Assembly: GCA_045616165.1 (NCBI GenBank)
Contig: JAZLGF010000023.1
Coordinates: forward strand, 1-64,000
DNA from: RGIG5612 sp045616165
GTDB taxonomy: Bacteria; Bacillota; Clostridia; Lachnospirales; Lachnospiraceae
DNA length: 64,000 bases
Direction of reading: 5' to 3'
The notes below the pieces were generated by a model. The model worked only from the letters and a program-made list of their open reading frames with translations. It had not been told where the DNA came from and did not search any database. Positions 17,698 to 26,497 of this stretch are shown here, piece by piece. Made by a program: the position numbers and the translations under genes. Position 1 is the first letter of the stretch. Each line of letters begins with the position of its first letter.

Positions 17698-18404
17698 TAT
17701 TTTTCACTCCTAATATAGCTTGTCCAATCTGGATATTTTACAAATTCTGTATCGTACTTGTAATCATCAAATATTTCTTCTGGCATGGCGCCATAAACCA
17801 AAACAACTTCCGGCTCAAGTGTTTCAAGCATGGCCTCTAAACCAGCTCTAAAGTGATGCTTTTCAGACTTTGTTTTTACTACTCCATACGAACCTATAGA
17901 TACTATACTGTGTTTTTCAACTCCTAAAAAAGCTATTGGTTCTGGAAATAATTTAGTTGTATACGTTCTTTCATCCCCCCATCTAACATTAGGAATAACA
18001 TAAACTCCTCTTTTTTGCATATAGTATCCTATTGCTTGACTTCGATATTTATTAATTACTTGAGCTGCATATGGCATGTCCCAGTATAATGATGCATCCG
18101 GAGATATAAATGCCTGATATTTTTTTAATTCACTTATATAATTATCCGTATATCTTAAAAGGTCAGCAAAATCTCTATCTAATTCATATTCACAAACTGC
18201 AAATTTTTCAGGCTCAACTCTATCCATCTTACTAAATGGCACCATTCCTTTTGGTATCATTATTTTTTTTGGCTTTTTAATAATTGGAATTTCAAAAATT
18301 CCATCAAAATCTGCGCCTTTGACTAATTCCGGATTACATCCATCTGTAATAACAGCCAATCTTTCCTTTTCTTTTGCAATCTGTTTTCTTGTTTTCGTTG
18401 ACAT
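17697..18404 (-). CDS. DUF4417 domain protein
   Basis: This 235-residue protein matches the DUF4417 pattern: IPKGMVPFSKM, then AFISPDASLYWDMPYAAQVINKYRSQ, VYVIPNVRWGDERTY, then SIVSIGSYGVVKTK and VVLVYGAMPEE. The family is found in phages and mobile regions of Bacillota and its role is unknown. It lies 24 bases after the AAA/DUF4143 gene and overlaps the next gene by one base, so the four genes form a likely operon. Confidence 0.75.
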   Translation of the reverse strand: MSTKTRKQIAKEKERLAVITDGCNPELVKGADFDGIFEIPIIKKPKKIMIPKGMVPFSKMDRVEPEKFAVCEYELDRDFADLLRYTDNYISELKKYQAFISPDASLYWDMPYAAQVINKYRSQAIGYYMQKRGVYVIPNVRWGDERTYTTKLFPEPIAFLGVEKHSIVSIGSYGVVKTKSEKHHFRAGLEAMLETLEPEVVLVYGAMPEEIFDDYKYDTEFVKYPDWTSYIRSEK

Positions 18405-18428
18405 ATTTATTTCCCTTCTTTTAAGAAT

Positions 18429-19736
18429 TTAATCTCTTAAGCATCCTATTGGTATTATTTTTACTCCATTATCAGTAATGTATCCATATTGTGCTGTTGC
18501 ACAAATCACGATTAATGCTGATGGTTCTCTATATATAGTTCCAGGGTGTTTTGAGTTTTTAGACGCCTCTTCATTATGTTTTTTTATTACATCCTTAAAT
18601 TTTAAAAGTGTCGTCTCCGCTTCTGGTATTTTATTTGTACCCGTCTTAATTTCGATTAAAGCATATCTTCCATCTTCCATTTGATATACTGCATCTGCTT
18701 CAAGACCTGTATCATCCGTGTAATGCAAAATTCGAGCATTATGAGCTTCAGCATAAACTATTAAATCTCGCAATACTAAATTTTCAAAAACATGTCCAAA
18801 AAAATCCAAATCATTAATAAAATAGTCTGGGTTAATACCTAATGCTGCCAATCCAATTGAAGTATCAACAAATATATGTTTTTTCCCACTTCGTATTGCT
18901 GTTTTTGATCTAATCTGCGGTGTCCATGCATCTATATCTCTTATAACAAATAATTCTTCTAATTTTTCAACATAAGAATCTAATGTTACATCTGTCACAT
19001 TTTGTGTAGCCTTAACATCTGCATAAATAACTTTCTTTTTTGCTTTCGTAGCCATATTTCGTGCGTATGACCATAAAAGCGTTCTAGCCCACTCTGGGTT
19101 TCTTTCAACTCCGTCTATAGCACTAATATCTACCTGATAAATTCTTCTATAATAATCTTTTGCTATTTCTAATTTTGCATTCTTGCTTTTTAAGGCCATA
19201 CACCTCGGCCACCCACCTCTACAAACAATGTAGAATAATTCTTCTAAAGATAAGCTTGTGTTTGCTCCTTCTAATTTATAATTTTCCTCTTCTACAATTT
19301 TTGATAAAGATATTTGTCCATTTGATTCTCCTGTTTCCCACAAGGTCATTGGAAACATACTTAATTCTGTGATTCTCCCCGTTCCTGTGTGTGGTGTTAT
19401 GACCTTTTTGCTAGATGAACCTGTCAAATAATATTCTCCCACACTTTCAGGATTATCATCACAATCTTTACGAATTGTTCCCCATATTTTTACAGCATCT
19501 TGCCATTCATCAAACAGTATTGGTTTACTATTTTTTAAAAACAAATTTGGTGCCGTTTCTGCTACAGCTAAATAGCCATCCCTTTTTTCTTCATCTTGAA
19601 ATTCAATTACAGTACTGCATCTCTCTTTAGCTGTTCTGGTTTTTCCACAACCTTTTGGCCCAATAATGTTTATAGCATTAAATGCTTCTTTGCGTTTATC
19701 TATAATATCATCAACAATTCTTCTTATATATTCCAT
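18429..19736 (-). CDS. AAA ATPase with DUF4143 C-terminal domain
   Basis: This 435-residue protein has an N-terminal P-loop domain (Walker A GPKGCGKT at 26-33, Walker B ILFDEWQD near residue 75) and a sensor-like segment YYLTGSSS. It ends in a DUF4143-type domain whose tail has a PD-(D/E)xK-like arrangement (EADAVYQ, then ALIEIKTG). Such AAA_14/DUF4143 proteins are abundant in anaerobes and archaea, and their function is unclear; toxin-antitoxin-like and mobile-region roles have been proposed. GAAGGAGATATC precedes the ATG. It leads the four-gene accessory cluster and has its own promoter region with direct repeats. Confidence 0.85.
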   Translation of the reverse strand: MEYIRRIVDDIIDKRKEAFNAINIIGPKGCGKTRTAKERCSTVIEFQDEEKRDGYLAVAETAPNLFLKNSKPILFDEWQDAVKIWGTIRKDCDDNPESVGEYYLTGSSSKKVITPHTGTGRITELSMFPMTLWETGESNGQISLSKIVEEENYKLEGANTSLSLEELFYIVCRGGWPRCMALKSKNAKLEIAKDYYRRIYQVDISAIDGVERNPEWARTLLWSYARNMATKAKKKVIYADVKATQNVTDVTLDSYVEKLEELFVIRDIDAWTPQIRSKTAIRSGKKHIFVDTSIGLAALGINPDYFINDLDFFGHVFENLVLRDLIVYAEAHNARILHYTDDTGLEADAVYQMEDGRYALIEIKTGTNKIPEAETTLLKFKDVIKKHNEEASKNSKHPGTIYREPSALIVICATAQYGYITDNGVKIIPIGCLRD

Positions 19737-19758
19737 AAACGATATCTCCTTCAGTTAT

Positions 19759-19787
19759 ATAATAAAACTTCAAGTGCAATTATTCAA
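19759..19787 (-). promoter_or_regulatory. Probable promoter of the AAA/DUF4143 cluster
   Basis: On the minus strand, -35 TTGAAT (19782-19787) and -10 TATTAT (19759-19764) are spaced by 17 bases. The -35 box and spacer are covered by two copies of TGCACTTGAA, so a repressor site is plausible. Confidence 0.5.
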
Positions 19788-19830
19788 GTGCATTTTGTAT
19801 TTTTCGGCAATTTTATTTTGTGTTTTTCGG
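19769..19830 (-). repeat. Two pairs of direct repeats upstream of the AAA/DUF4143 gene
   Basis: On the minus strand TGCACTTGAA occurs at 19769-19778 and 19783-19792 (14-bp spacing). A 16-base motif close to CCGAAAAAYACAAAAT occurs at 19792-19807 and 19815-19830 (15 of 16 identical, 23-bp spacing). Together they cover the promoter and the region just upstream. Confidence 0.7.
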
Positions 19831-19938
19831 ATTTTGTTTGTGAATAACATGAATCATAAACATAATAAAATGCAGATTAAGCGCAATATAAATTCCATGT
19901 TTATGAAAAGATATTAAAAATGTTCGTTTTAACTAACA

Positions 19939-21156
19939 TTAACTTAATAAGAATTCGGCTAGGACTTTATTGCTAAAATCTATGCCTTTGTCTGTTAATT
20001 TTACGTTATCGTCGACAACAGTTATATAGTCTTCTTCAAGAAGCTTATCAACAACTTCGCCATATGTAAAATCAAAGTCCTGTCCAAAGGTATTGATAAA
20101 GTCTTCTTTATTTATACCGTCGGCTAACCTTAGCCCTAGGAACATGTACTCTTCCATTTGAGCTTTATGGCTAAGTTTTTCTATGTCTTTTCTAATATTT
20201 TCTAGTACACATGTATCGCTCGAAAAAGCATCCAGATATTCATCTAAATTCTCAGTATTTTTCCATCTAGTATTATTAACCATGCTCGATGAATTTAAGC
20301 CCAGTCCTAAATAATTTACTCTTTTCCAATAGCCTTTATTATGTTCGCATTCAAATCCATCTCTTGCATAATTTGATATTTCATAGCGGTGATAACCACA
20401 TTGCTCAAGATATTCTTTTGTATAATAATAAATTTCTCTTTCAGTTTCTTCTGAAGGAAGCATTAATGTTCCTTTTTGCTGCATCTCATAAAATGGTGTA
20501 TTTTCTTCTACTATAAGCGAATAAGCGCTTATATGTTCCGGAAGCCATGTTGAAATAAGAAGCATCGTTTTTTTCCAGCTAGATAAAGTCTGTCCTGGAA
20601 TAGCCTCAATCAAATCGACATTTATATTATCAAATCCCATCTGCCTAGCCATTTTATAGTTTTCAACAAAATCATCGTACGTATGGACTCTCCCTAATAC
20701 TTTTAAGTCTTCATCGTCTGTAGACTGAAGTCCTATGCTTAATCTATTTATACCTAACTTTTTATAAGTTATTAATTTTTCTTTTGTGAGTGTTTTGGGA
20801 TTGCATTCTATAGAAAATTCTACTTTCGGTCTAATCTTTTTAATCTTTGTAGGTAAAATTCCTTTGTAGGTATGCTTAATATTTTTTATTTTGAAATTTT
20901 TCTTTAATGTGTTAACGATTTTGCTTATTTGCTCAGAAGAAAGAATAGAAGGTGTTCCACCTCCTATGTATATTGATGTGATGTTATAGTCCTCATAATC
21001 TTTTGCGCTTAATGTTATTTCCTTGCAAAGTGCATCCACATATTTTTCATGTTTATCTTCGCAGTTTGCAAATGAAATAAAATCACAGTAATTACATTTT
21101 TTTACGCAAAATGGTATATGAATATAAAGTTCTAAATCTTTCATTTTATCTGTCAT
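19939..21156 (-). CDS. hemW: Radical SAM heme chaperone HemW
   Basis: This 405-residue protein belongs to the HemW family (formerly annotated as coproporphyrinogen III oxidase). It opens with LYIHIPFCVKKCNYCDF, giving the C17xxxC21xxC24 [4Fe-4S] motif. GGGTPS follows near residue 67 and the C-terminal HemN_C domain carries EEYMFLGLRL. HemW proteins bind heme and deliver it to target proteins. The start overlaps the lepA stop by 11 bases, the usual lepA-hemW arrangement. The Shine-Dalgarno sequence is poor, which fits translational coupling. Confidence 0.92.
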   Translation of the reverse strand: MTDKMKDLELYIHIPFCVKKCNYCDFISFANCEDKHEKYVDALCKEITLSAKDYEDYNITSIYIGGGTPSILSSEQISKIVNTLKKNFKIKNIKHTYKGILPTKIKKIRPKVEFSIECNPKTLTKEKLITYKKLGINRLSIGLQSTDDEDLKVLGRVHTYDDFVENYKMARQMGFDNINVDLIEAIPGQTLSSWKKTMLLISTWLPEHISAYSLIVEENTPFYEMQQKGTLMLPSEETEREIYYYTKEYLEQCGYHRYEISNYARDGFECEHNKGYWKRVNYLGLGLNSSSMVNNTRWKNTENLDEYLDAFSSDTCVLENIRKDIEKLSHKAQMEEYMFLGLRLADGINKEDFINTFGQDFDFTYGEVVDKLLEEDYITVVDDNVKLTDKGIDFSNKVLAEFLLS

Positions 21157-22951
21157 CTAATTTAAGTACTGACATAAATGCTTGTTGAGGAATTTCAACA
21201 TTTCCTACCTGACGCATTCTCTTCTTTCCTTCTTTTTGTTTTTCAAGAAGTTTTCTCTTACGAGTAATATCTCCTCCGTAACATTTAGCAAGTACATCTT
21301 TTCTATATGCTTTAACAGTTTCTCTAGCGATAATTTTCGAACCGATTGCTGCCTGAATAGGAATTTCAAATTGATGACGTGGGATTTCTTCTTTTAATTT
21401 CTCACACATCTTACGACCTCTTTCATACGCAGTATCAGCATGCACAATAAATGAAAGTGCATCCACTTCTTCTCTATTAACTAATATATCAAGTTTAACA
21501 AGGTTAGACTTAACATATCCTTTAAGTTCGTAATCTAGTGAGGCATATCCACGTGATCTGCTCTTAAGCGCATCAAAGAAATCATAAATAATTTCATTAA
21601 GTGGCAAATCATATCTAAGTATTGCGCGGTTAGTTTCAATGTACTCTATTTCTTTATATACACCACGACGTTCCTGGCAAAGTTCCATAATAGGACCGAT
21701 AAACTCGCTAGTTACCATTATTTCTGCTTCCACCATTGGCTCTTCCATATATTCTATTTCTGCTTGATCCGGAAGATTTGAAGGATTAGTAAGTTCTATC
21801 ATCTCGCCATTTGTTTTGTATACTTTATAAATAACCGATGGCGCCGTCGTAACTAAATCCAAGTTATATTCGCGCTCTAATCTTTCTTCTATTATTTCAA
21901 GATGTAAAAGTCCTAAAAATCCACATCTAAATCCAAAGCCTAAGGCGATAGATGTTTCAGGTTCGTAATTTAAAGATGCATCATTAAGTTGAAGTTTTTC
22001 GAGAGCATCTCTTAAATCTTCATAATGTGCTCCATCAGCAGGATACATTCCGCAATAAACCATTGACTGAACTTTTTTATATCCCGGCAAAGGCTCTATG
22101 CAAGGATTTTCTGCATCAGTTACAGTATCGCCTACCATCGTATCTCTTACATTCTTAATTGATGCTGTGAAATAACCAACCATTCCCGCTTCTAGTCTTT
22201 CACATGGAATAAATTTTCCTGCTCCAAAATATCCAACCTCTACAACATTTACTGTTGCTCCGGTTGCCATCATTTTAGCCTGGGTTCCAACTTTTATCGT
22301 GCCTTCTTTTATACGACAAAAAACAATAACTCCTTTATATGAATCATATATGGAATCAAATATAAGTGCTTTTAGCGGTGCGCTTGCATCTCCTATAGGT
22401 GATGGAATCTTTTGAACAATTGCTTCTAAAACTTCTTCAATGTTTATATCATTTTTTGCTGAAATTAAAGGAGCGTCCTGGGCTTCTAGACCGATTACAT
22501 CTTCGATTTCATCGATAACTCTTTGTGGCTCAGCGCTAGGTAAATCAATTTTATTTATTACTGGAATTACTTCAAGATCATGGTCGATTGCCATGTAAAC
22601 ATTTGCAAGTGTTTGTGCTTCGATTCCTTGGGCTGCATCAACTACTAAAACAGCTCCATCGCATGCAGCAAGACTTCTAGATACTTCATAGTTAAAGTCG
22701 ACATGGCCCGGTGTATCTATAAGATTAAATATATATTCCTCGCCATCATTTGCTTTATAAACTACGCGGACTGTTTGCGCTTTAATAGTAATTCCTCTTT
22801 CACGCTCTAAGTCCATGTTATCTAAAACCTGGGATTGCATCTCACGGCTAGTTAATGTTCCCGTGCGTTCAATAATTCTATCCGCAAGAGTACTTTTTCC
22901 ATGGTCGATATGGGCAATGATGCAAAAATTTCTAATATTTTCTTGTTTCAT
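21146..22951 (-). CDS. lepA: Elongation factor 4 (LepA)
   Basis: This roughly 601-residue back-translocating translation GTPase has G1 AHIDHGKST, G3 DTPGHVDF, G4 NKID and the LepA-specific C-terminal domain (AFMSVLKLDDR at the end). I use the ATG at 22951, which begins MKQENIRNFCIIAHIDHG and has GGAAAG 8 bases upstream. The longer open frame would start inside argS. It follows argS by one base and overlaps hemW. Confidence 0.96.
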   Translation of the reverse strand: MKQENIRNFCIIAHIDHGKSTLADRIIERTGTLTSREMQSQVLDNMDLERERGITIKAQTVRVVYKANDGEEYIFNLIDTPGHVDFNYEVSRSLAACDGAVLVVDAAQGIEAQTLANVYMAIDHDLEVIPVINKIDLPSAEPQRVIDEIEDVIGLEAQDAPLISAKNDINIEEVLEAIVQKIPSPIGDASAPLKALIFDSIYDSYKGVIVFCRIKEGTIKVGTQAKMMATGATVNVVEVGYFGAGKFIPCERLEAGMVGYFTASIKNVRDTMVGDTVTDAENPCIEPLPGYKKVQSMVYCGMYPADGAHYEDLRDALEKLQLNDASLNYEPETSIALGFGFRCGFLGLLHLEIIEERLEREYNLDLVTTAPSVIYKVYKTNGEMIELTNPSNLPDQAEIEYMEEPMVEAEIMVTSEFIGPIMELCQERRGVYKEIEYIETNRAILRYDLPLNEIIYDFFDALKSRSRGYASLDYELKGYVKSNLVKLDILVNREEVDALSFIVHADTAYERGRKMCEKLKEEIPRHQFEIPIQAAIGSKIIARETVKAYRKDVLAKCYGGDITRKRKLLEKQKEGKKRMRQVGNVEIPQQAFMSVLKLDDR

Positions 22952-22952
22952 A

Positions 22953-24677
22953 TTACATTCTTTCCGGAGCTTCAAATCCAAGTAAGTCTATGCTTTGCTC
23001 TAGAACTTTTTTTGTTAAATCTAATAAGCTTAAATAACTTTGTTTTTTTATTTCATCAGGCTCGGATAATATTTTTACGCCATGATAAAATCCGTTAAAA
23101 GCGTTTGCCAAATCATAAATATATGCACAAAGTTTATGTGGTGCTAATTCATTATATACATTTTCAATTACATCATTAAACTTAGCAAGTTCAAGCATCA
23201 AAGCTTTTTCGCTTGGTTCACCTGTGAATAAAATTTTTCCATTTGGCTTTTCGTTTGCTTTATTTAAGATAGATTTAATTCTTACTATTGTATAAAGGAT
23301 GTATGGTCCTGTGTTTCCTTCAAATTCAATAAATCTGCTTATATCGAAAATATAATCTTTTGTCGCCTGGTTAGAAAGATCGCCATACTTAAGAGCTGCA
23401 AGAGCAATTATCTTTGATGTGTTTCTTGCTTCTTCTTCGCTAATTTCCGGATTATCTTTCATCTTTTCAAATACAGCTTCATTAACTTCATTAATTAAAG
23501 ACTCAAGTCTCATAACTCCGCCTGAACGCGTCTTATATGGTTGACCATCTTTTCCGTTCATTGTTCCAAAGCCTAAATGGAAAAGATCCATTTCTTGATG
23601 AACAATATCTGTTTTTTTAGAAACTCTAAATACTTGTTCTAAGTGGAGTGCCTGACGTTTATCTACAACATAAATAATGTAATCAGGTTTATAAAGCTTT
23701 TCTCTTTCAACTAAGGTTGCAAGGTCTGTTGTTGCATAAAGACTAGAACCGTCCGACTTAACAATAATGCATGGAGGTAATTCTTTTTTATCATCATCTC
23801 TTGTTACATCAATTACCCATGCGCCGCAGCTTTCATAAGCAAATCCTTTATCTTTTAACATTGATATCATGTCAGGGATATATTTTTGAACATCGCTTTC
23901 TCCCTTCCATAATTCAAAATTAACATTTAAGTTATCATAATTTTTCTTCAAATCTTCTTTTGAAATTTCTAAAATTCTTTCCCAGATTTTATGATACTGT
24001 GGATTTCCGTTTTGAAGTTCTCCGGTAATTTCATGAGCTTTTTTAGCAAATTCTTCGCTATATGTTTCGGATTCAGGTTTACATTTTTTGCTTGCTGTTG
24101 GATATATTTCTTCAAGGTCTGAAACATTAAAATCCATACCTAATCCACGTTCATTAATTTCAGCAATAACCTGACCCATTTGCAAGCCCCAATCTCCTAG
24201 GTGAACATCGCCGATAGCTTTATTTCCCATGTAATTACATATACGCTTTATACTCTCACCTATTATTGCCGAACGAAGATGGCCTATATGTAATGGTTTA
24301 GCTACATTCGCTCCACCGTAATCAACCATAATATCTAATGGTTTTTTAACTTCTTCTAATCCAAACTTTTTAGAAGCATTCATGTCATTAATATAGTTTG
24401 ATATGAAATCAGATGAAACTCTTAAATTTATAAAACCTGGATTTACTGCGCTAACTTCCTTAAATGCAGCGTTGCTTTGTAAAATAGTTACTACATTATT
24501 TGCTATCTCAATTGGTGCTTTATGCTCTAACTTCGCAAGCACCATAGCTCCGTTACATTGATATTCGCAAAGGTCTGGTCTATTAGAAATACTAGCTACA
24601 ATTTTTTCGTTACTGTACCCAGCTTCCTCAAAGGCTTTCTTTAATTCATCTGTTATTAATTCTAAAAACTTTTTCAT
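22953..24677 (-). CDS. argS: Arginyl-tRNA synthetase
   Basis: This 574-residue class I synthetase charges tRNA-Arg. An N-terminal Add-1-type domain is followed by VDYGGANVAKPLHIGHLRS, whose HIGH motif forms the ATP site. A DALR anticodon-binding domain lies at the C terminus, which ends in LGFEAPERM, close to the near-invariant ArgRS ending. Length is normal. It sits 12 bases after the UDPGP-type gene and 1 base before lepA. Confidence 0.95.
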   Translation of the reverse strand: MKKFLELITDELKKAFEEAGYSNEKIVASISNRPDLCEYQCNGAMVLAKLEHKAPIEIANNVVTILQSNAAFKEVSAVNPGFINLRVSSDFISNYINDMNASKKFGLEEVKKPLDIMVDYGGANVAKPLHIGHLRSAIIGESIKRICNYMGNKAIGDVHLGDWGLQMGQVIAEINERGLGMDFNVSDLEEIYPTASKKCKPESETYSEEFAKKAHEITGELQNGNPQYHKIWERILEISKEDLKKNYDNLNVNFELWKGESDVQKYIPDMISMLKDKGFAYESCGAWVIDVTRDDDKKELPPCIIVKSDGSSLYATTDLATLVEREKLYKPDYIIYVVDKRQALHLEQVFRVSKKTDIVHQEMDLFHLGFGTMNGKDGQPYKTRSGGVMRLESLINEVNEAVFEKMKDNPEISEEEARNTSKIIALAALKYGDLSNQATKDYIFDISRFIEFEGNTGPYILYTIVRIKSILNKANEKPNGKILFTGEPSEKALMLELAKFNDVIENVYNELAPHKLCAYIYDLANAFNGFYHGVKILSEPDEIKKQSYLSLLDLTKKVLEQSIDLLGFEAPERM

Positions 24678-24689
24678 ACTTAACCTACT

Positions 24690-25907
24690 TTATAATTCTA
24701 TACCATTTTCTTTAAGCATTTCTCTTGCTGTATCAAGTGAATCTACTCCATGCATATTTTTAATTGGGGCAAATTCTTTTTTACGTTCTACTTCATATAC
24801 TAAGCATCCCGACATCATCTCAATCATATCAAGAACAAGGGTTTCATATTTATGTCCATTTGGCTGTTCTGGCTTAATATGATTTCCGTTTTCATCTATA
24901 TGAGGTATTTTCTTTTCAACTATATGAAGTGGTAATTTTTTCTCAACTATTTCTTCTAATGCATCTACTTTGAAAAGATAATTTAAAATAACTCCATAAT
25001 TATAAAGGAGTACTCCGTTTTCATCTTTTGCATTCATCATTTCCGGTGTTAAATCGTAGTATTCAACAATTGATGGTTTTCCATCTCTATAACACATAAC
25101 TCCAACTTTTTCTTCTGGTGACGCTTTTGCTATTACTTTAGCACCAATTGGATTATCAGACTTTATTGTTGCTCCTATAAATGTTGGGTCTGCCATTTTT
25201 TGAAGTACATTATCAACAGCAAAAATATTTATCCACTCTACGCCTTGCCCCTTAATTTCATCAAGAAGGCCCGCTTTTTTCAGCGAATAGAACCATCCAC
25301 CATTTCCATTTGGAGAAAGTGATATATGATCTTTTTCTTCAAGATAAATTTTTCCATCAAAGTCAGTAGATGGTGCCATTTCCTGAACAAAGAACTTTAC
25401 ACAATCTTTGTTATATCCAAAATAGTTTTTCTCTTCAAATATTTTTATTGTTGCCTCATTATTTTTATCGCTTGTCATAACAAGAAGTGGTATCCATTTA
25501 TCAGCTTTTTTAACAACATCTAAAAGATTATTAATAAGGCATTCAAAAATATATAAATCTTTGTTTATACCGATATTAAAAGCGCCCTTAGGTCCATCTA
25601 TCCCAAGTCGGGTTCCCTGGCCACCTGCTAAAAGAACTGCTGCAACTTTATTTTCTTTAATTGCTTTAATTCCTACATCTGTTAATTCTACGCAATCTTT
25701 TTCAATATCTTTAAGAGTCATAGCCGCCATAGGTGTTATATCACCGGCTGCGCCGTCACAGCCTTCTGAATTGATTAACTCAAAATCTATGTTATTTATT
25801 TCTTGTAAAAGATTTTTCTTTTGGCTTTCATCTAACTCATCATAAAATCTAAGCAACTGCATCTGGTCATATTCTTCTAGTTTTTTTTGTATTGTTGTTA
25901 AATCCAT
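24690..25907 (-). CDS. UDPGP type 1 nucleotidyltransferase (UDP-sugar pyrophosphorylase-like)
   Basis: This 405-residue enzyme is related to eukaryotic UDP-N-acetylglucosamine pyrophosphorylase (UAP1). The uridylyl-binding loop LLAGGQGTRLGIDGPKG lies near residues 92-108. QEMAPSTDF, FAVDNVL and GHKYETLVLD are further family signatures. It would make a UDP-sugar from UTP and a sugar 1-phosphate; GlcNAc-1-P or Glc-1-P is likely, but specificity cannot be read directly. An AGGAGAACATTATG start follows the carbonic-anhydrase-like gene by 12 bases. Confidence 0.88.
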   Translation of the reverse strand: MDLTTIQKKLEEYDQMQLLRFYDELDESQKKNLLQEINNIDFELINSEGCDGAAGDITPMAAMTLKDIEKDCVELTDVGIKAIKENKVAAVLLAGGQGTRLGIDGPKGAFNIGINKDLYIFECLINNLLDVVKKADKWIPLLVMTSDKNNEATIKIFEEKNYFGYNKDCVKFFVQEMAPSTDFDGKIYLEEKDHISLSPNGNGGWFYSLKKAGLLDEIKGQGVEWINIFAVDNVLQKMADPTFIGATIKSDNPIGAKVIAKASPEEKVGVMCYRDGKPSIVEYYDLTPEMMNAKDENGVLLYNYGVILNYLFKVDALEEIVEKKLPLHIVEKKIPHIDENGNHIKPEQPNGHKYETLVLDMIEMMSGCLVYEVERKKEFAPIKNMHGVDSLDTAREMLKENGIEL

Positions 25908-25919
25908 AATGTTCTCCTA

Positions 25920-26414
25920 TTATTTTCCTGAGTATATATGTCCACGCTCAATATAAGTTTCTGCATTAATCATGCTTTCTTTTAATAATTCTTCTGAAAC
26001 TTCTTTAACTACTTTTGCAGGTGAACCCATAATTAAAGAATTATCCGGAAATTCTTTGCGCTCTGTAAGAAGTGAACCCGCTCCAATTACGCAGTTCTTT
26101 CCAACTTTAACGTGGTTCATAATAATGCTGCCCATTCCAACAAGTGTATTATCACCAATTTCGCATCCATGAATAATACAGTTATGTCCAATAGAAACAT
26201 TTTCTCCGATTTCGACTCTTTCATGTACTACACTATTGTCTTGAATATTAGAATTTTTTCCTAAATGAACAAGACCATGATCAGCTCTAACAACCGCTCC
26301 GAACCAAACGGTAGAACCTTCTTCGAGTTTTACATCACCAATAAGCGTTGCGTTTTCGGCAACATAAAGAGCCTTGCTTATATCTGGCTCTTTATCCTTA
26401 AATTTAACTATCAA
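25920..26414 (-). CDS. Gamma carbonic anhydrase-like hexapeptide-repeat protein
   Basis: This 164-residue left-handed beta-helix protein has repeated hexapeptides (for example IGDVKLEEGSTVWFGAVVRADHG, SIGHNCIIHGCEIGDNTLVG). Three histidines at the positions expected for the zinc site (RADHG, IGHNCIIHG) place it in the YrdA/CaiE/gamma-CA group. Carbonic anhydrase activity has been shown for only some members. Translation starts at TTG with AAGGAG upstream, since no ATG lies closer. It sits between an M29 aminopeptidase and the UDPGP-type gene. Confidence 0.88.
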   Translation of the reverse strand: MIVKFKDKEPDISKALYVAENATLIGDVKLEEGSTVWFGAVVRADHGLVHLGKNSNIQDNSVVHERVEIGENVSIGHNCIIHGCEIGDNTLVGMGSIIMNHVKVGKNCVIGAGSLLTERKEFPDNSLIMGSPAKVVKEVSEELLKESMINAETYIERGHIYSGK

Positions 26415-26497
26415 TTCTTTTTCTCCTTGTACATGAAGTCAATTAATAATTTTATCATAAATATCAATATAATCCTATATTTTAATGATAGTTATAG

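Noticed and set aside
16715..19736. Accessory cluster as a prophage or integrative element
   Set aside because: Only four genes are present, with no integrase, structural, replication or conjugation gene and no attachment repeats that I can see. DUF4417 association with phages is not enough.
19856..19905. CATAAACAT/ATGTTTATG inverted repeat as the hemW terminator
   Set aside because: The loop is over 30 bases and no T run follows on the minus strand. It is likely chance in AT-rich DNA.
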